Source: Devosia sp. (GTDB lineage: Bacteria; Pseudomonadota; Alphaproteobacteria; Rhizobiales; Devosiaceae). Taken from it: a DNA stretch of 64,000 nt. Below are positions 25,945 to 35,000 of the stretch, one piece after another. Every line of letters starts with the position of its first letter. Positions within the stretch are counted from its first letter, which is position 1. The translations under genes and the position numbers were made by a program. Below the pieces are notes generated by a model, which worked only from the letters and a program-made list of their open reading frames with translations, had not been told where the DNA came from and searched no databases. The DNA lies in assembly GCF_014860165.1 (NCBI RefSeq), contig NZ_JACZKG010000028.1, positions 32,397-96,396 of the forward strand. The letters are read 5' to 3'.

Positions 25945-27180
25945 CTAAGCCGGCTTGCGATACTGATAGATCCCGACGTCGATCGAGCCTTCGGTGAAGC
26001 CCGCCTCGCAATAGCTGAGGTAATAGACCCATTTGCGCTTGAATTCTTCGTCATAGCCGAGCGGGGCGATCATCGGCCAGCGCTCGAGGAAGCGTTCGCG
26101 CCAGAGCTTGAGCGTACGGGCATAGCTGAGGCGGAAGGTTTCGACGTTTTCGAGCACGAGATTGTACTTGTCGCCGAACTCCTGCATCACCGTCTTGGTC
26201 AGCAGCATGCCACCGGGGAAGATGTAGCGCTGGATGAAGTCCGGACCGCTGCGATAGCCGTCGAAATCGGCCTCGTTGATGGTGATGGCCTGGATGGCGG
26301 CCGTGCCGCCGGGCTTCAGTCGATCGTGAATGGTCTGGAAATAGCTCGGCCAGTTGTCCTCGCCCACGGCCTCGATCATCTCGATGGAGCCGATATGGTC
26401 GTATTGACCCTCGGTGTGGCGATAGTCTTCGAAGACCAGGGTGGCATATTTGTCGAGGCCCTGCCGCGCCAGCCGCTCCAGCCCGAACTTGAGCTGTTCG
26501 GCCGACAGGGTGATGCCGCGCAGGTTGGCCTTGTAGTCGCGCGCCACGGTTTCGGCGAAGCCTCCCCAGCCGCAGCCGATCTCCAGCACCGAGGAGCCTT
26601 CGGTGATGCCAGCCATGTCAGCCACACGGTGATATTTGGCGAGCTGGGCTTCCTCCAGGCTCTGATCCCCCGACGTGAAGACTGCCGACGAATAGGTCAT
26701 GGATGGATCGAGCCATTGGCCATAGAAGTCGTTGCCGAGGTCGTAGTGCTCGGCAATGTTCTTCTTTGAGCCTTCGAGCGTGTTGCGGCGCGACAGGTGA
26801 TAATGCAGGTCGCCCGCGGCGCGTCGGAAAAACCCCGGATTGGCGTTCTCGAACATGTCGCGATTCTGCAGGAAGAAGCGGAACAGGGCCGTCAGGTCGT
26901 CCGCCTCGACATCGCCTGCCATATAGGCAGCGGCGAAGCCGACCGTGCCGCGCTGCATGGCCTCGCTCAGAACCCGGAAATTGTTGAGGCGCAGGATGGC
27001 GTGCTCGCCGGTCGACGGATTGCCGACGGTGCGCGTACGGCCATTGGGAAAGATGACGGTCAGGGCGCCGTGGCGGGGCTTGCCGATGAGCGCGACGCCA
27101 ATGCGTTCGATTGCCCAGGAGGCAAAGCTGGTCCAGGGCGTTACGCCGGTATTGGTGTTGTCAGCTACTGACTTGGTCAT
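25945..27180 (-). CDS. cfa: Cyclopropane-fatty-acyl-phospholipid synthase family protein
   Basis: A 411-residue S-adenosylmethionine-dependent enzyme expected to methylenate unsaturated acyl chains of membrane phospholipids. N-terminal lipid-binding part (residues 1-135), then NIAEHYDLGNDFYGQWLDPSMTYSSAVF, the SAM motif VLEIGCGWGGFAETVA, IEMIEAVGEDNWPSYF and QAITINEADFDGYRSGPDFIQRYIFPGG. The bicarbonate-site residues (Glu in IEMIEAVG, His in EHYD) are present. ATG 27180; 17 bases upstream AAGCGG is a weak ribosome site. It stands alone, convergent with nothing, downstream of the recJ block. Confidence 0.9.
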   Translation of the reverse strand: MTKSVADNTNTGVTPWTSFASWAIERIGVALIGKPRHGALTVIFPNGRTRTVGNPSTGEHAILRLNNFRVLSEAMQRGTVGFAAAYMAGDVEADDLTALFRFFLQNRDMFENANPGFFRRAAGDLHYHLSRRNTLEGSKKNIAEHYDLGNDFYGQWLDPSMTYSSAVFTSGDQSLEEAQLAKYHRVADMAGITEGSSVLEIGCGWGGFAETVARDYKANLRGITLSAEQLKFGLERLARQGLDKYATLVFEDYRHTEGQYDHIGSIEMIEAVGEDNWPSYFQTIHDRLKPGGTAAIQAITINEADFDGYRSGPDFIQRYIFPGGMLLTKTVMQEFGDKYNLVLENVETFRLSYARTLKLWRERFLERWPMIAPLGYDEEFKRKWVYYLSYCEAGFTEGSIDVGIYQYRKPA

Positions 27181-27369
27181 CGTGCCGCTTGATCCAAATT
27201 AAAAACCTGGTGGCAGCGCTTGCGCGACCGCCTCAATCTGAGCATCGGTGGCACAGCAACAAGCGATGAAAAACAGCGCGTCTCAAGCATGCCCACCACC
27301 ACACTCTAGCGGTGATAAATGGATATGCAAGCAGCAGTTTCAATAGGCTAGCGGGGGCCGAGCGGCGGG

Positions 27370-29160
27370 CTAGGCCTTGGGCCTGGCGAGGTCCGTCAGG
27401 CGGAATTGCACCTGCTCGCGGCCCTGGTAGTGATCGATGGAGAGCGAGCCGGCGAAGTGGAACGCGGAGTCGCCGTCGCGCAGCAGAGCATCGCCGATGG
27501 CGGTATTGGCGGCGCGGAAGGCGATGGCCTTGAGGCGGGCGCCATCTTCCGAGACCAGCGCGAAGCTGACATGGCCGCCCTTGCCGACGACCTGGGCGAA
27601 CTTGGCGCGGTGGGCAGGAAAGGCGAAGACCGGGCCGGGATTGCCTGCGCCGAAGGGCCCTGCCCGCTCCAGATCATGCACCAGATCGAGGCTGGCGCCG
27701 CGCGCGGTCAACGCGGCGTCGACGGCAAGCGCCGTGGCAGCGCGGGCCGCGGTGACGTCGAGCGACAGCGCGTCAGCGAGGAAAGAGCGGAACGCGCCGA
27801 GTTGCCCCGGCTTGATGGTGACCCCCGCCGCCATGGCATGGCCGCCACCCTTGGCAATGAGGCCTCGCTCCACCGCCTCGATGACGGCGCGGCCGAGGTC
27901 GACGCCCGGCATGGAGCGGCCGGAGCCGGTGCCGGCGCCGTCCGGCCCGAGGGCAATGGCGAAGGCGGGGCGCTCGAAGCGCTCGCGCAGGCGGGCGGCA
28001 ATGAGGCCGGCGACGCCCGGATGCCAGTTGGCGGAGGCAAGGACGAGGACCGGTGGCCCCTCGCCGCTGCCGATTTCCATCTCCGCGACGGCGGCGGCTT
28101 CTTCCACCGCCTCCACCTCGATGCGCTGCCGTTCGGAATTGAGTTCGTCGAGCCGGGCGGCGATGGCGAGGGCGTGATGCTCGTCGTCGATGGTCAGGAG
28201 TTCCGTGCCCATGGCGGCATTGCCGATACGGCCGCCGGCATTGATGCGCGGACCGATCAGAAAGCCGAGATGATAGGGGTTGATGGGTCCGCTGAGCCGC
28301 GCCGCCAAAGCGAGGGCCGCGATGCCCTTGTTGTCGCCGCGCCGGGCGACCTCCAGACCACGGACGACAAAGGCGCGGTTGAGCCCGGTAAGCGGAACCA
28401 CGTCGCAGACCGTGGCCAGCGCCACCAGGTCGAGCAGCTTGAGCAGATCCGGCAGGCCGGTATCACCCCGATTGCGCAGCGTGCGGTTGACCGCCACCAG
28501 CACCATGAAGGTGACGCCGGCGGCGCAGAGATAGCCGAGTCCGGAGATATCGTCGGGGCGGTTGGGGTTGACCAAAGCCGTGGCGTCGGGAAGCTCGTGG
28601 TCGGAGAGATGGTGGTCGATGACCAGCACGTCGGCACCCCTGCCCCGCGCATGGGCAATTGGACCGTCACTGGTGGTGCCGCAGTCGAGGGTGATGATCA
28701 GCGTCGCGCCGGCATCGATCAGCTTGTCCATGGCGGCGACGTTGGGGCCATAGCCCTCGAAGATGCGGTCGGGGATATGCACCTGCGGCTCGATGCCGAA
28801 ATGGCGCAGATAGCGCGCCATGAGCGCGCAGGAGCAGGCGCCGTCGACGTCATAGTCGCCGAACAGGGCAATGGACTCGTTGTCGGTAATGGCCCTGGCG
28901 AGCCGGTCGGCCAGCGCATCCATGGCCGTCAACGTGGAGGGATCGGGCATCAGCCCGCGAATGGTGGGTTCGAGATAGGCCTCGGCCTCGTCCAGGCCCA
29001 CCCCGCGGGCGGCGATGACGCGGGCGAGAATTTCGGAAATGCCCGTGCGCTGCGAGATGGCAGTGGCTATGCGGGTGGTGGTGGCATCGAGCCGGTCGAT
29101 CCACGCGCGGCCGGTAACCGAGCGGGAGACGTCGAGGAAAGGGCGCGGCGCATCGAGCAT
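27370..29160 (-). CDS. recJ: Single-stranded-DNA-specific exonuclease RecJ
   Basis: A 596-residue 5'-3' ssDNA exonuclease for recombination and mismatch repair. DHH-phosphoesterase motifs: DYDVDG (Asp102-Gly107), LDCGTTSDG, VIDHH (Asp182-His184), then SGRSMPGVDLG and GGGHAMAAGVTI of the DHHA1 domain, followed by the OB-fold C terminus (FHFAGSLSIDHYQGREQVQFRLTDLA). All catalytic residues look intact. ATG 29160. It is the last gene of the minus-strand block after glpX, separated by 175 bases holding a large inverted repeat. Confidence 0.95.
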   Translation of the reverse strand: MLDAPRPFLDVSRSVTGRAWIDRLDATTTRIATAISQRTGISEILARVIAARGVGLDEAEAYLEPTIRGLMPDPSTLTAMDALADRLARAITDNESIALFGDYDVDGACSCALMARYLRHFGIEPQVHIPDRIFEGYGPNVAAMDKLIDAGATLIITLDCGTTSDGPIAHARGRGADVLVIDHHLSDHELPDATALVNPNRPDDISGLGYLCAAGVTFMVLVAVNRTLRNRGDTGLPDLLKLLDLVALATVCDVVPLTGLNRAFVVRGLEVARRGDNKGIAALALAARLSGPINPYHLGFLIGPRINAGGRIGNAAMGTELLTIDDEHHALAIAARLDELNSERQRIEVEAVEEAAAVAEMEIGSGEGPPVLVLASANWHPGVAGLIAARLRERFERPAFAIALGPDGAGTGSGRSMPGVDLGRAVIEAVERGLIAKGGGHAMAAGVTIKPGQLGAFRSFLADALSLDVTAARAATALAVDAALTARGASLDLVHDLERAGPFGAGNPGPVFAFPAHRAKFAQVVGKGGHVSFALVSEDGARLKAIAFRAANTAIGDALLRDGDSAFHFAGSLSIDHYQGREQVQFRLTDLARPKA

Positions 29161-29233
29161 GGGGCAGAGGTAGGCGATTTGGGAGGTGGTGGGAAGAGCC
29201 GGGCGTGAACCAGCGGCACTTCAAAAACTGGAT

Positions 29234-29318
29234 CGTCACCCTCGGGCTTGACCCGAGGGCGTTGCACTTCCCGTAACCCGGCAAGTGAAGAGCCCTCGGG
29301 TCAAGCCCGAGGGTGACG
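29234..29318. repeat. Paired REP-like palindromes (copy 1)
   Basis: Two 27-bp arms (29234-29260 and 29292-29318) in perfect inverted orientation with a 31-base spacer. Each arm is itself a palindrome with core CCCTCGGG-CTTGA-CCCGAGGG, so the element can fold as two small hairpins or one long one. The same family appears at 56907-56989. It lies between glpX and recJ and could reduce read-through. Confidence 0.85.
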
Positions 29319-29335
29319 GCCGGTGGGGGGGAACG

Positions 29336-30322
29336 CTACCGTGCGTGCCTCGCCTTGATCCAGCGCACGGTCTGGCTCCAGGAGCGCATGACGATGGTGC
29401 TGGTCTGGACGGAATTGCGCCGCAGGCGGACGCCTTCGAGCAAGGTGCCGTCGGTGACGCCGGTAGCGGCCACCAGCACGTCGCCGGCGGCCAGCTCGCT
29501 CACGTCATAGATGCGGTTCGGGTCTTCGATGCCCATGGCGCGGGCGCGTTCGCGCTTGGGGGGCGTGTCGAGGATGAGCTTGCCCTGCATCTGGCCGCCG
29601 ATGCAGCGCAGCGCCGCAGCGGCGAGGACGCCCTCAGGGGCGCCGCCGGAGCCGAGATAGATGTCGATGCCGGTATCCTCGGTATTGACCGCGTGGATGA
29701 CGCCGGCAATGTCGCCGTCGCTGATCAGCTTGACGGCGACGCCGGTGGTGCGCAGTTCCTCGATCAGGCCGGCATGGCGCGGTCGGTCGAGCACGATGGC
29801 GGTAATTTCGCTCAGCGGCACGCCCTTGGCCTTGGCGAGGGCCCGGACATTTTCGGTGGCCGTCCAGTCGATATGGACGGTGCCGGGTGCATATTCGGCG
29901 CCGATGGCAATCTTGTGCATGTAGACATTGCGGGCGACGTTCAGCAGCCCGCCGCGCTCGGCCATTGCCAGGACCACGATCGAATCGGGCTGGTTCTTGG
30001 CGCAGAGGGTGACGCCTTCCAGCGGGTCGACGGCGATGTCGACTTCCGGCCCCTGCCCGTTTCCGACGGACTGGCCAATGAAGAGATCGTCGCACTCATT
30101 GGCTTCGCCTTCGCCGATGACGATGCGGCCGGAAATGGAGACGCGGTCGAGTTCGGCCTTCATGGCCTTGACGGCAGCCTCGTCGGCGGCCTGCTCGTCG
30201 CCCTTGCCGCGCCATTCGGCAGCCGCGATGGCCGCGCGCTCGGTGACGCGCACCAGCTCCAGGGTCAGGCTGCGGTGAAGATTGGCGGGGCTCTTGTCGC
30301 CCTCGACCTTGCTCAGCTTCAT
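29336..30322 (-). CDS. glpX: Fructose-1,6-bisphosphatase class II
   Basis: A 328-residue GlpX-type phosphatase, the gluconeogenic step fructose 1,6-bisphosphate to fructose 6-phosphate. Metal and substrate motifs: VIGEGEANECDDLFIG, DIAVDPLEGVTLCA, LGSGGAPEGVLAAAALRCIGGQMQG and LVAATGVTDGTLLEGV. ATG 30322 starts a normal N terminus (MKLSKVEGDKSPANLHRSLTLELVRVTE). It is 38 bases after hom. The hom-glpX-recJ order is conserved in many alphaproteobacteria. Confidence 0.95.
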   Translation of the reverse strand: MKLSKVEGDKSPANLHRSLTLELVRVTERAAIAAAEWRGKGDEQAADEAAVKAMKAELDRVSISGRIVIGEGEANECDDLFIGQSVGNGQGPEVDIAVDPLEGVTLCAKNQPDSIVVLAMAERGGLLNVARNVYMHKIAIGAEYAPGTVHIDWTATENVRALAKAKGVPLSEITAIVLDRPRHAGLIEELRTTGVAVKLISDGDIAGVIHAVNTEDTGIDIYLGSGGAPEGVLAAAALRCIGGQMQGKLILDTPPKRERARAMGIEDPNRIYDVSELAAGDVLVAATGVTDGTLLEGVRLRRNSVQTSTIVMRSWSQTVRWIKARHAR

Positions 30323-30360
30323 CTTGGTTCCCCCCGGGCCAGACTTGCCCGAGACGGGTG

Positions 30361-31869
30361 TCAGAGCGTTTCGATCCGGATCAACTGCGGTTCACCCACG
30401 ATAAACCCGTCGGCGGCGATCTGCGCAAGCGATTCACGCACAGCCGATTCCAAAGTCTGTTGAGTGATCATCACCACGGTGCGGGTGGGCGAGCCATCCA
30501 GCGCCACTGCCTTAGCGTTCAAATCCGACCGCTGGATGACGGAGTCGATGGAAATGGCGTGCTCGGCCATGCGGCTGGCAATGGCGGCGAGAGCGCCGGG
30601 CACGTCCTTGGCGTTGAGGCGGATATAGTAGCCCCCGTCATGGGCGCGCATCGGGGCCTGCTTGTAGGGCAGCAGTTCCTCGCTGGGCACGCCAAGCGGC
30701 GGCACGCGCGTGCCGCGGGCGATATCGAGGATATCCGACAGCACCGAGGACGCCGTCGGCGGGCCGCCGGCGCCGGGGCCGGCCAGCAGCAGTTCGTGCA
30801 CATGGTCGGTTTCGAGGGCCACCGCGTTCATCACCCCATCGACGCCGGCAATGGCGCTGCCCTTGGGCACGAAGGTGGGATGCACGCGCTGCTCGATGCC
30901 CTCATCGGTGCGCTGAGCGATACCGAGCAGCTTGATCTTGTAGCCCAGTTCGGCGGCCACCTTGATGTCGTGCTGGGTGATGCGGGAAATGCCCTCGACC
31001 CGGATCTGGTCGGGGGCGATCTCGTAGCCGAAGCACAGGGTGGCGAGGATCGAGAGCTTGTGGGCGGTGTCAAAACCCTCGACATCGAAGGTCGGGTCGG
31101 CCTCGGCATAGCCCAAAGCCTGCGCATCCTTCAGGCAATCGGCGAAACTGATGTCCTCGTTGCCCATGCGGGTGAGGATATAGTTGCAGGTGCCGTTCAT
31201 GATGCCGAACACCTTGGCGATGCGGGCCGAGCCCAATCCCTCGCGCAGGGTTTTGATGACGGGGATGCCACCGGCGACAGCGGCCTCGAAGCCGAGCTGG
31301 GCGCCCGATTCCTCGGCCATGCGGGCCAGGGTCACGCCATGCTTGGCCAGCAGTGCCTTGTTGGCGGTGACCACTGGCCTACCGATTTCAAGCGCGGCCT
31401 TCACGGCCGCAAACGCGGGACCGTCTTCGCCGCCGATCAGCTCGACGAAGAGATCGATGCCGTCGGATTTGGCCAGTGCCACCGGGTCGTCGAACCACTC
31501 GAGGCCGGAAATATCAATGCCGCGGTCGCGGGAACGCGAGCGCGCGGCAACGGCCGTCACGACGAGCTGGCGCCCCAGTTTTTTCGTGAGTTCGGCGCCG
31601 TCCTTCTGGAGGATGCGGACGAGCGTGGCGCCGACATTGCCAAGGCCGGCCACGCCGACGCGCAGCGGCGCCTGGGTCTCGCCATCGCCGAAATCCTGCA
31701 TGGCCTTGAGGATGCGGGCGCGCGTATCGGAGCGCGGTTCGCGGCCCTCGCGCAGGTCGAACACGAACAGCGGATCGCCCGCAACGGTGCGGCCAAACCG
31801 GGTCGGCGTCCAGCCGCGGGCGGAGATGAAGGATTCGACGGATTGGCGAAAGGAGGCGATGTCACTCAT
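30361..31869 (-). CDS. hom: Homoserine dehydrogenase with an HTH-like N-terminal extension
   Basis: The enzyme of threonine and methionine synthesis that reduces aspartate semialdehyde to homoserine. Residues 68-502 form a standard Hom: Rossmann motif VGVAGLGNVGATLVR, GIMNGTCNYILT, EADPTFDVEGFDTAHKLSILA (catalytic Lys/Asp region) and a C-terminal ACT domain (YYIRLNAKDVPGALAAIASRMAEH). Residues 1-60 (SFISARGWTPTRFGRTVAGDPLFVFDLREGREPRSDTRARILKAM) are extra and resemble small HTH-like proteins of Hyphomicrobiales with the pattern sPTRFGr-a-gDP-fv-dLR-GRep. An internal ATG at residue 57 would give an ordinary Hom, but the extension is clearly coding-like. The ATG 31869 ribosome site is weak. Confidence 0.92.
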   Translation of the reverse strand: MSDIASFRQSVESFISARGWTPTRFGRTVAGDPLFVFDLREGREPRSDTRARILKAMQDFGDGETQAPLRVGVAGLGNVGATLVRILQKDGAELTKKLGRQLVVTAVAARSRSRDRGIDISGLEWFDDPVALAKSDGIDLFVELIGGEDGPAFAAVKAALEIGRPVVTANKALLAKHGVTLARMAEESGAQLGFEAAVAGGIPVIKTLREGLGSARIAKVFGIMNGTCNYILTRMGNEDISFADCLKDAQALGYAEADPTFDVEGFDTAHKLSILATLCFGYEIAPDQIRVEGISRITQHDIKVAAELGYKIKLLGIAQRTDEGIEQRVHPTFVPKGSAIAGVDGVMNAVALETDHVHELLLAGPGAGGPPTASSVLSDILDIARGTRVPPLGVPSEELLPYKQAPMRAHDGGYYIRLNAKDVPGALAAIASRMAEHAISIDSVIQRSDLNAKAVALDGSPTRTVVMITQQTLESAVRESLAQIAADGFIVGEPQLIRIETL

Positions 31870-31941
31870 GGTGGCGCCATCTGCATAGGAATTCGCCTAG
31901 CCGTCAATAGGAGTGTGGTGTGGTTACCCGGTTTCGGCATG

Positions 31942-31968
31942 CCCTCATCCGGCGCTGCCGGATGAGGG
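31942..31968. repeat. Perfect 12-bp stem hairpin between aminotransferase and hom
   Basis: CCCTCATCCGGC-GCT-GCCGGATGAGGG, in a 122-base gap inside the operon. There is no T-run. It looks like a dispersed intergenic element with an mRNA-stabilising or attenuating role. Confidence 0.6.
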
Positions 31969-31991
31969 ATTAGTGCGAGACGGTGGGCGCG

Positions 31992-33206
31992 TTATCCCAC
32001 CAGGGGAACCACGTTCCCGGCCCCGGTCTGGGAACCCAGCAGCTTCTTGATGTTGCGCGCCGCCTGGCGGATGCGCTGTTCGTTCTCGACGAAGGCGAGG
32101 CGGATATACTGGTCGCCATATTCGCCGAAGCCGACGCCCGGCGCGACGCCGACGCCGGTCTCCCGGATCAGCAGCTTGGCGAATTCGAGCGAGCCCAGAT
32201 GGGCGAACTGGGCCGGGATGGGCGCCCAGGCGAACATGGTGGCCTTGGGCACCGGAATGTCCCAACCCGAGCGGCCGAAGCTCTCGACCAGCACGTCGCG
32301 TCGGTGCTTGTAGATCTTGCGCACTTCCTCGATGACGTCGTCCGAGCCATTGAGGGCCGCCGTGGCCGCCACCTGGATGGGGGTAAAGGCGCCATAGTCG
32401 AGATAGGACTTCACGCGCGCGAGCGCCGCGATCAGGCGTTCATTGCCCACGGCGAAGCCGACGCGCCAGCCGGGCATGGAATAGGTCTTGGACATCGAGG
32501 TGAATTCGACCGTGATGTCGATGGCGCCGGGCACCTGCAGCACCGATGGCGGCGGATCGTTCTCATCGAAGTAGATCTCGGAATAGGCGAGATCGGAGAG
32601 GATGAAGATGTCATTGGCCCGACAGTACTTGACCACCTCGGTGTAGAAATCGAGCGAGGCAGTATAGGCGGTTGGGTTGGCCGGGTAGTTCAACACCAGC
32701 GCGATGGGCTTGGGAATGGAGTGCCGCACGGCGCGATCGAGCGAGCGCATGAAGTCTTCATTCGGATCGGCGGGCATGGATCGGACGACGCCGCCGCTCA
32801 TGATGAAGCCGAAGGAATGGATGGGATAGGTCGGGTTGGGCACCAGCACCACGTCGCCCGGCGCCGTGATGGCCGAGGCCATGTTGGCGAAACCCTCCTT
32901 GGAGCCCAGGGTCGCCACGACCTGCGTATCGGGATTGAGCTTCACGCCAAAGCGGCGGCCATAGTAGCTCGCCTGGGCCTTGCGCAGACCGGGAATGCCG
33001 CGCGAGGTGGAGTAGCGGTGGGTGCGGCCGTCCTTGACGGTCTCCTGCAGCTTCTCGACGATGTGCTGGGGCGTCGGCATGTCCGGATTGCCCATGCCCA
33101 GATCGATGACGTCCACGCCTTCGGCGCGCGCCTTGGCCTTGAGCGGATCGATATGGGCAAAGACGTAGGGGGGAAGACGGCGGATTTTATGGAAGTCGGC
33201 GCTCAT
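31992..33206 (-). CDS. Class I/II aminotransferase (AlaC / LL-DAP aminotransferase-like)
   Basis: A 404-residue fold-type I PLP enzyme. The PLP lysine is in SMSKTYSMPGWRVGF, the phosphate arginine follows, and DLGMGNPDMPTPQHIV, NYPANPTA and SDLAYSEIYF are typical of the alanine/LL-diaminopimelate subgroup. ATG 33206 has GAGGAAAT upstream; the 20 upstream codons are dropped. It heads the block with hom, glpX and recJ. In this context it is usually annotated as an aspartate-family or alanine aminotransferase; the exact amino donor cannot be read. Confidence 0.9.
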   Translation of the reverse strand: MSADFHKIRRLPPYVFAHIDPLKAKARAEGVDVIDLGMGNPDMPTPQHIVEKLQETVKDGRTHRYSTSRGIPGLRKAQASYYGRRFGVKLNPDTQVVATLGSKEGFANMASAITAPGDVVLVPNPTYPIHSFGFIMSGGVVRSMPADPNEDFMRSLDRAVRHSIPKPIALVLNYPANPTAYTASLDFYTEVVKYCRANDIFILSDLAYSEIYFDENDPPPSVLQVPGAIDITVEFTSMSKTYSMPGWRVGFAVGNERLIAALARVKSYLDYGAFTPIQVAATAALNGSDDVIEEVRKIYKHRRDVLVESFGRSGWDIPVPKATMFAWAPIPAQFAHLGSLEFAKLLIRETGVGVAPGVGFGEYGDQYIRLAFVENEQRIRQAARNIKKLLGSQTGAGNVVPLVG

Positions 33207-33386
33207 GATTTCCTCGACGGTCCTTTTTGGGACCTGACTGGCCGCGACGCGCTGCAAATGCGCCACGCCTCACATTGAGGCCGTGATTATCGCGGAATTA
33301 TGGTTGTGGACGGGTTAAACGGCCTGCTTGCGGCCGGAATATCGTGTTCGGCTCTTCCCTGCCCGAGATGGGCCAGATGGGAAGAG

Positions 33387-33524
33387 CTAACGGGCGTTTG
33401 CCGCCGCCACGAGGGCAGCGCGGGCGGTTGCAAGGGCAACGCCGGCGATTGCAAGGGCGACGCGGGCCACTGCACTGCCGGCGAGCGAGGCTCCAACCCT
33501 AGCAACAGTGTACAGAGACTGCAT
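33387..33524 (-). CDS. Small Ala-rich amphipathic protein (45 residues)
   Basis: An open frame of 45 codons in the 457-base gap before the glycosyltransferase. It starts at ATG 33524 with AAGGGCAAGGGA upstream and reads MQSLYTVARVGASLAG, then three heptads built on VALAIAG, VALATAR and AALVAAA. The DNA shows the same 21-base period (TTGCAAGGGC repeated at about 33428 and 33449). It could be a small membrane or leader peptide. Nothing similar is known to me, and GC-rich repeats can mimic such frames. Confidence 0.4.
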   Translation of the reverse strand: MQSLYTVARVGASLAGSAVARVALAIAGVALATARAALVAAANAR

Positions 33525-33663
33525 GTCCCTTGCCCTTCAGATGCGATTTTTGTAAAGGAAATCAGCTATCGACAGGCCGTTCATAAATCCTCCTCGGGGT
33601 ATTGTAAATGGTCCGGGGGACGCCAACCTTCGGCTCCAGAGCGGTGTATGGTGAGGTAAGACT

Positions 33664-34986
33664 TTGAAGCGCATTGCCCTGGTGACGATCGGCACGCAAG
33701 GCGACGTTCAACCCTATCTGGCCCTTGCCATCTCCCTCAAGGAGCGCGGCTACTCGGTCGTCCTGGGGGCCTCCGAAGAATTCCAGGGCATGGTGGAAGG
33801 TTACGGCATCGAGTTCCACACGCTGGGACCTTCGATCCAGTCCTTCCTGACCCAGCAGCGATTCGAAAATGCGATGAGCCAGTCCATGCTCATCAACGGC
33901 CCATCCCTCTTGCGGCAGGGCCAGCAGATCGTCGATACGGCGGCGCGGCATGCCTGGCATATGTGCCAGGGCGCCGACATGCTTATCCTCAACATGAATA
34001 CCAGCTTCGGCATCGACATTGCCGAGGCGTTGCATATTCCGGCCATCATGGTCGCCCTGCAGCCGCTGAACTCGACCAGCGAGTTCCCGCTCTGCATCTA
34101 CTACGATTATGGTGCCGACTTCGGGCCCGCCTTCAACAAGCTGAGCTACACGGCCATGACCGTGCAGCAGATTTACTACAACCTGCCGCGCAACAAGCTG
34201 CGCCGCGAGTTGATGGGGCTGGAGGCGCGCAAGAAGGGCGGGTTTTTCCGCAATACCGACGGCACGGCACTGACGACGCTCTACCCTTACTCGCCCGTGG
34301 TCTCCCCGCGTCCGCGCGACTGGCCCAAGAGCGCCATCGTCACCGGCTACTGGAACCTGCGCGACCGCACCGACTGGCAGCCGTCGCCGGAGTTCCAGAA
34401 ATTCCTCTCGGAGGGGCCGGCGCCGGTCTATATCGGCTTCGGCTCGATGCCGTTCGGGGCCGAGCGCAATACCAAGATCCTCAAGGAAGCGGTAAGCATG
34501 TGGGGCGGCCGCGCCGTGGTGGCCCGCGGCTGGGGCGGCATCAACCCACATGACCTGCCCGACACAATCTTCGCCATCGAAAAGGCGCCGCACGACAAGC
34601 TGTTCAAATATGTGTCGGCTGTCGTTCATCATGGCGGGGCCGGCACGACTTCGGCGGGCCTGCATCTGGGCCGGCCAACCTTCGTTGTGCCGCAGACGGT
34701 CGACCAGCCCTATTGGGGACGGCGCGTTTTCGAGCTGGGCTGCGGACCCAAACCCGTGCGCCTGCGCAAACTGACTTCGGAAATCCTCGCCGGCGCCCTG
34801 GCGGACCTGTCGACCAACCAGGATTACCGCCGCAACGCCGCCGATATTGCCGAACAGTTGCAGGGCGAAAACGGCACGGAAAAGGCGATCAAGGTCATCG
34901 AGCGGGTGATGGCCAACTACGTGCCGCGCGTGCCGAAGGTGAAGAAGACCAGGAAGATCAAGCCGGCGCTCAAGCTGGTCAGCTAG
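33664..34986 (+). CDS. Family 1 glycosyltransferase (UGT / sterol glucosyltransferase-like)
   Basis: A 440-residue GT-B enzyme. N terminus RIALVTIGTQGDVQPYLALAISLKERGYSV is the UGT/UGT80 hallmark, and the sugar-nucleotide site is VVHHGGAGTTSAGLHLGRPTFVVPQTVDQPYWGRRV. It should glucosylate a lipid, terpenoid or polyketide acceptor; the acceptor is unknown. The start is TTG 33664, one of few non-ATG starts I trust here, with GAGGTAAGA upstream and the first residue of the family motif immediately after. The C-terminal 20 residues are strongly basic (VPKVKKTRKIKPALK), suggesting membrane association. Confidence 0.9.
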   Translation: MKRIALVTIGTQGDVQPYLALAISLKERGYSVVLGASEEFQGMVEGYGIEFHTLGPSIQSFLTQQRFENAMSQSMLINGPSLLRQGQQIVDTAARHAWHMCQGADMLILNMNTSFGIDIAEALHIPAIMVALQPLNSTSEFPLCIYYDYGADFGPAFNKLSYTAMTVQQIYYNLPRNKLRRELMGLEARKKGGFFRNTDGTALTTLYPYSPVVSPRPRDWPKSAIVTGYWNLRDRTDWQPSPEFQKFLSEGPAPVYIGFGSMPFGAERNTKILKEAVSMWGGRAVVARGWGGINPHDLPDTIFAIEKAPHDKLFKYVSAVVHHGGAGTTSAGLHLGRPTFVVPQTVDQPYWGRRVFELGCGPKPVRLRKLTSEILAGALADLSTNQDYRRNAADIAEQLQGENGTEKAIKVIERVMANYVPRVPKVKKTRKIKPALKLVS

Positions 34987-35000
34987 GCGCCGGCGCCCCC

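Noticed and set aside
27406..29208. 600-codon plus-strand frame opposite recJ
   Set aside because: Composition is His/Gly/Glu rich with no family motif, while recJ on the other strand has every catalytic motif.
30358..31965. 535-codon plus-strand frame opposite hom
   Set aside because: Antisense shadow; hom has complete NAD, catalytic and ACT motifs.
33420..33480. Short repeats near 33.4 kb as a CRISPR array
   Set aside because: Only about two or three imperfect 21-base units without spacers, which match heptads of a reading frame.
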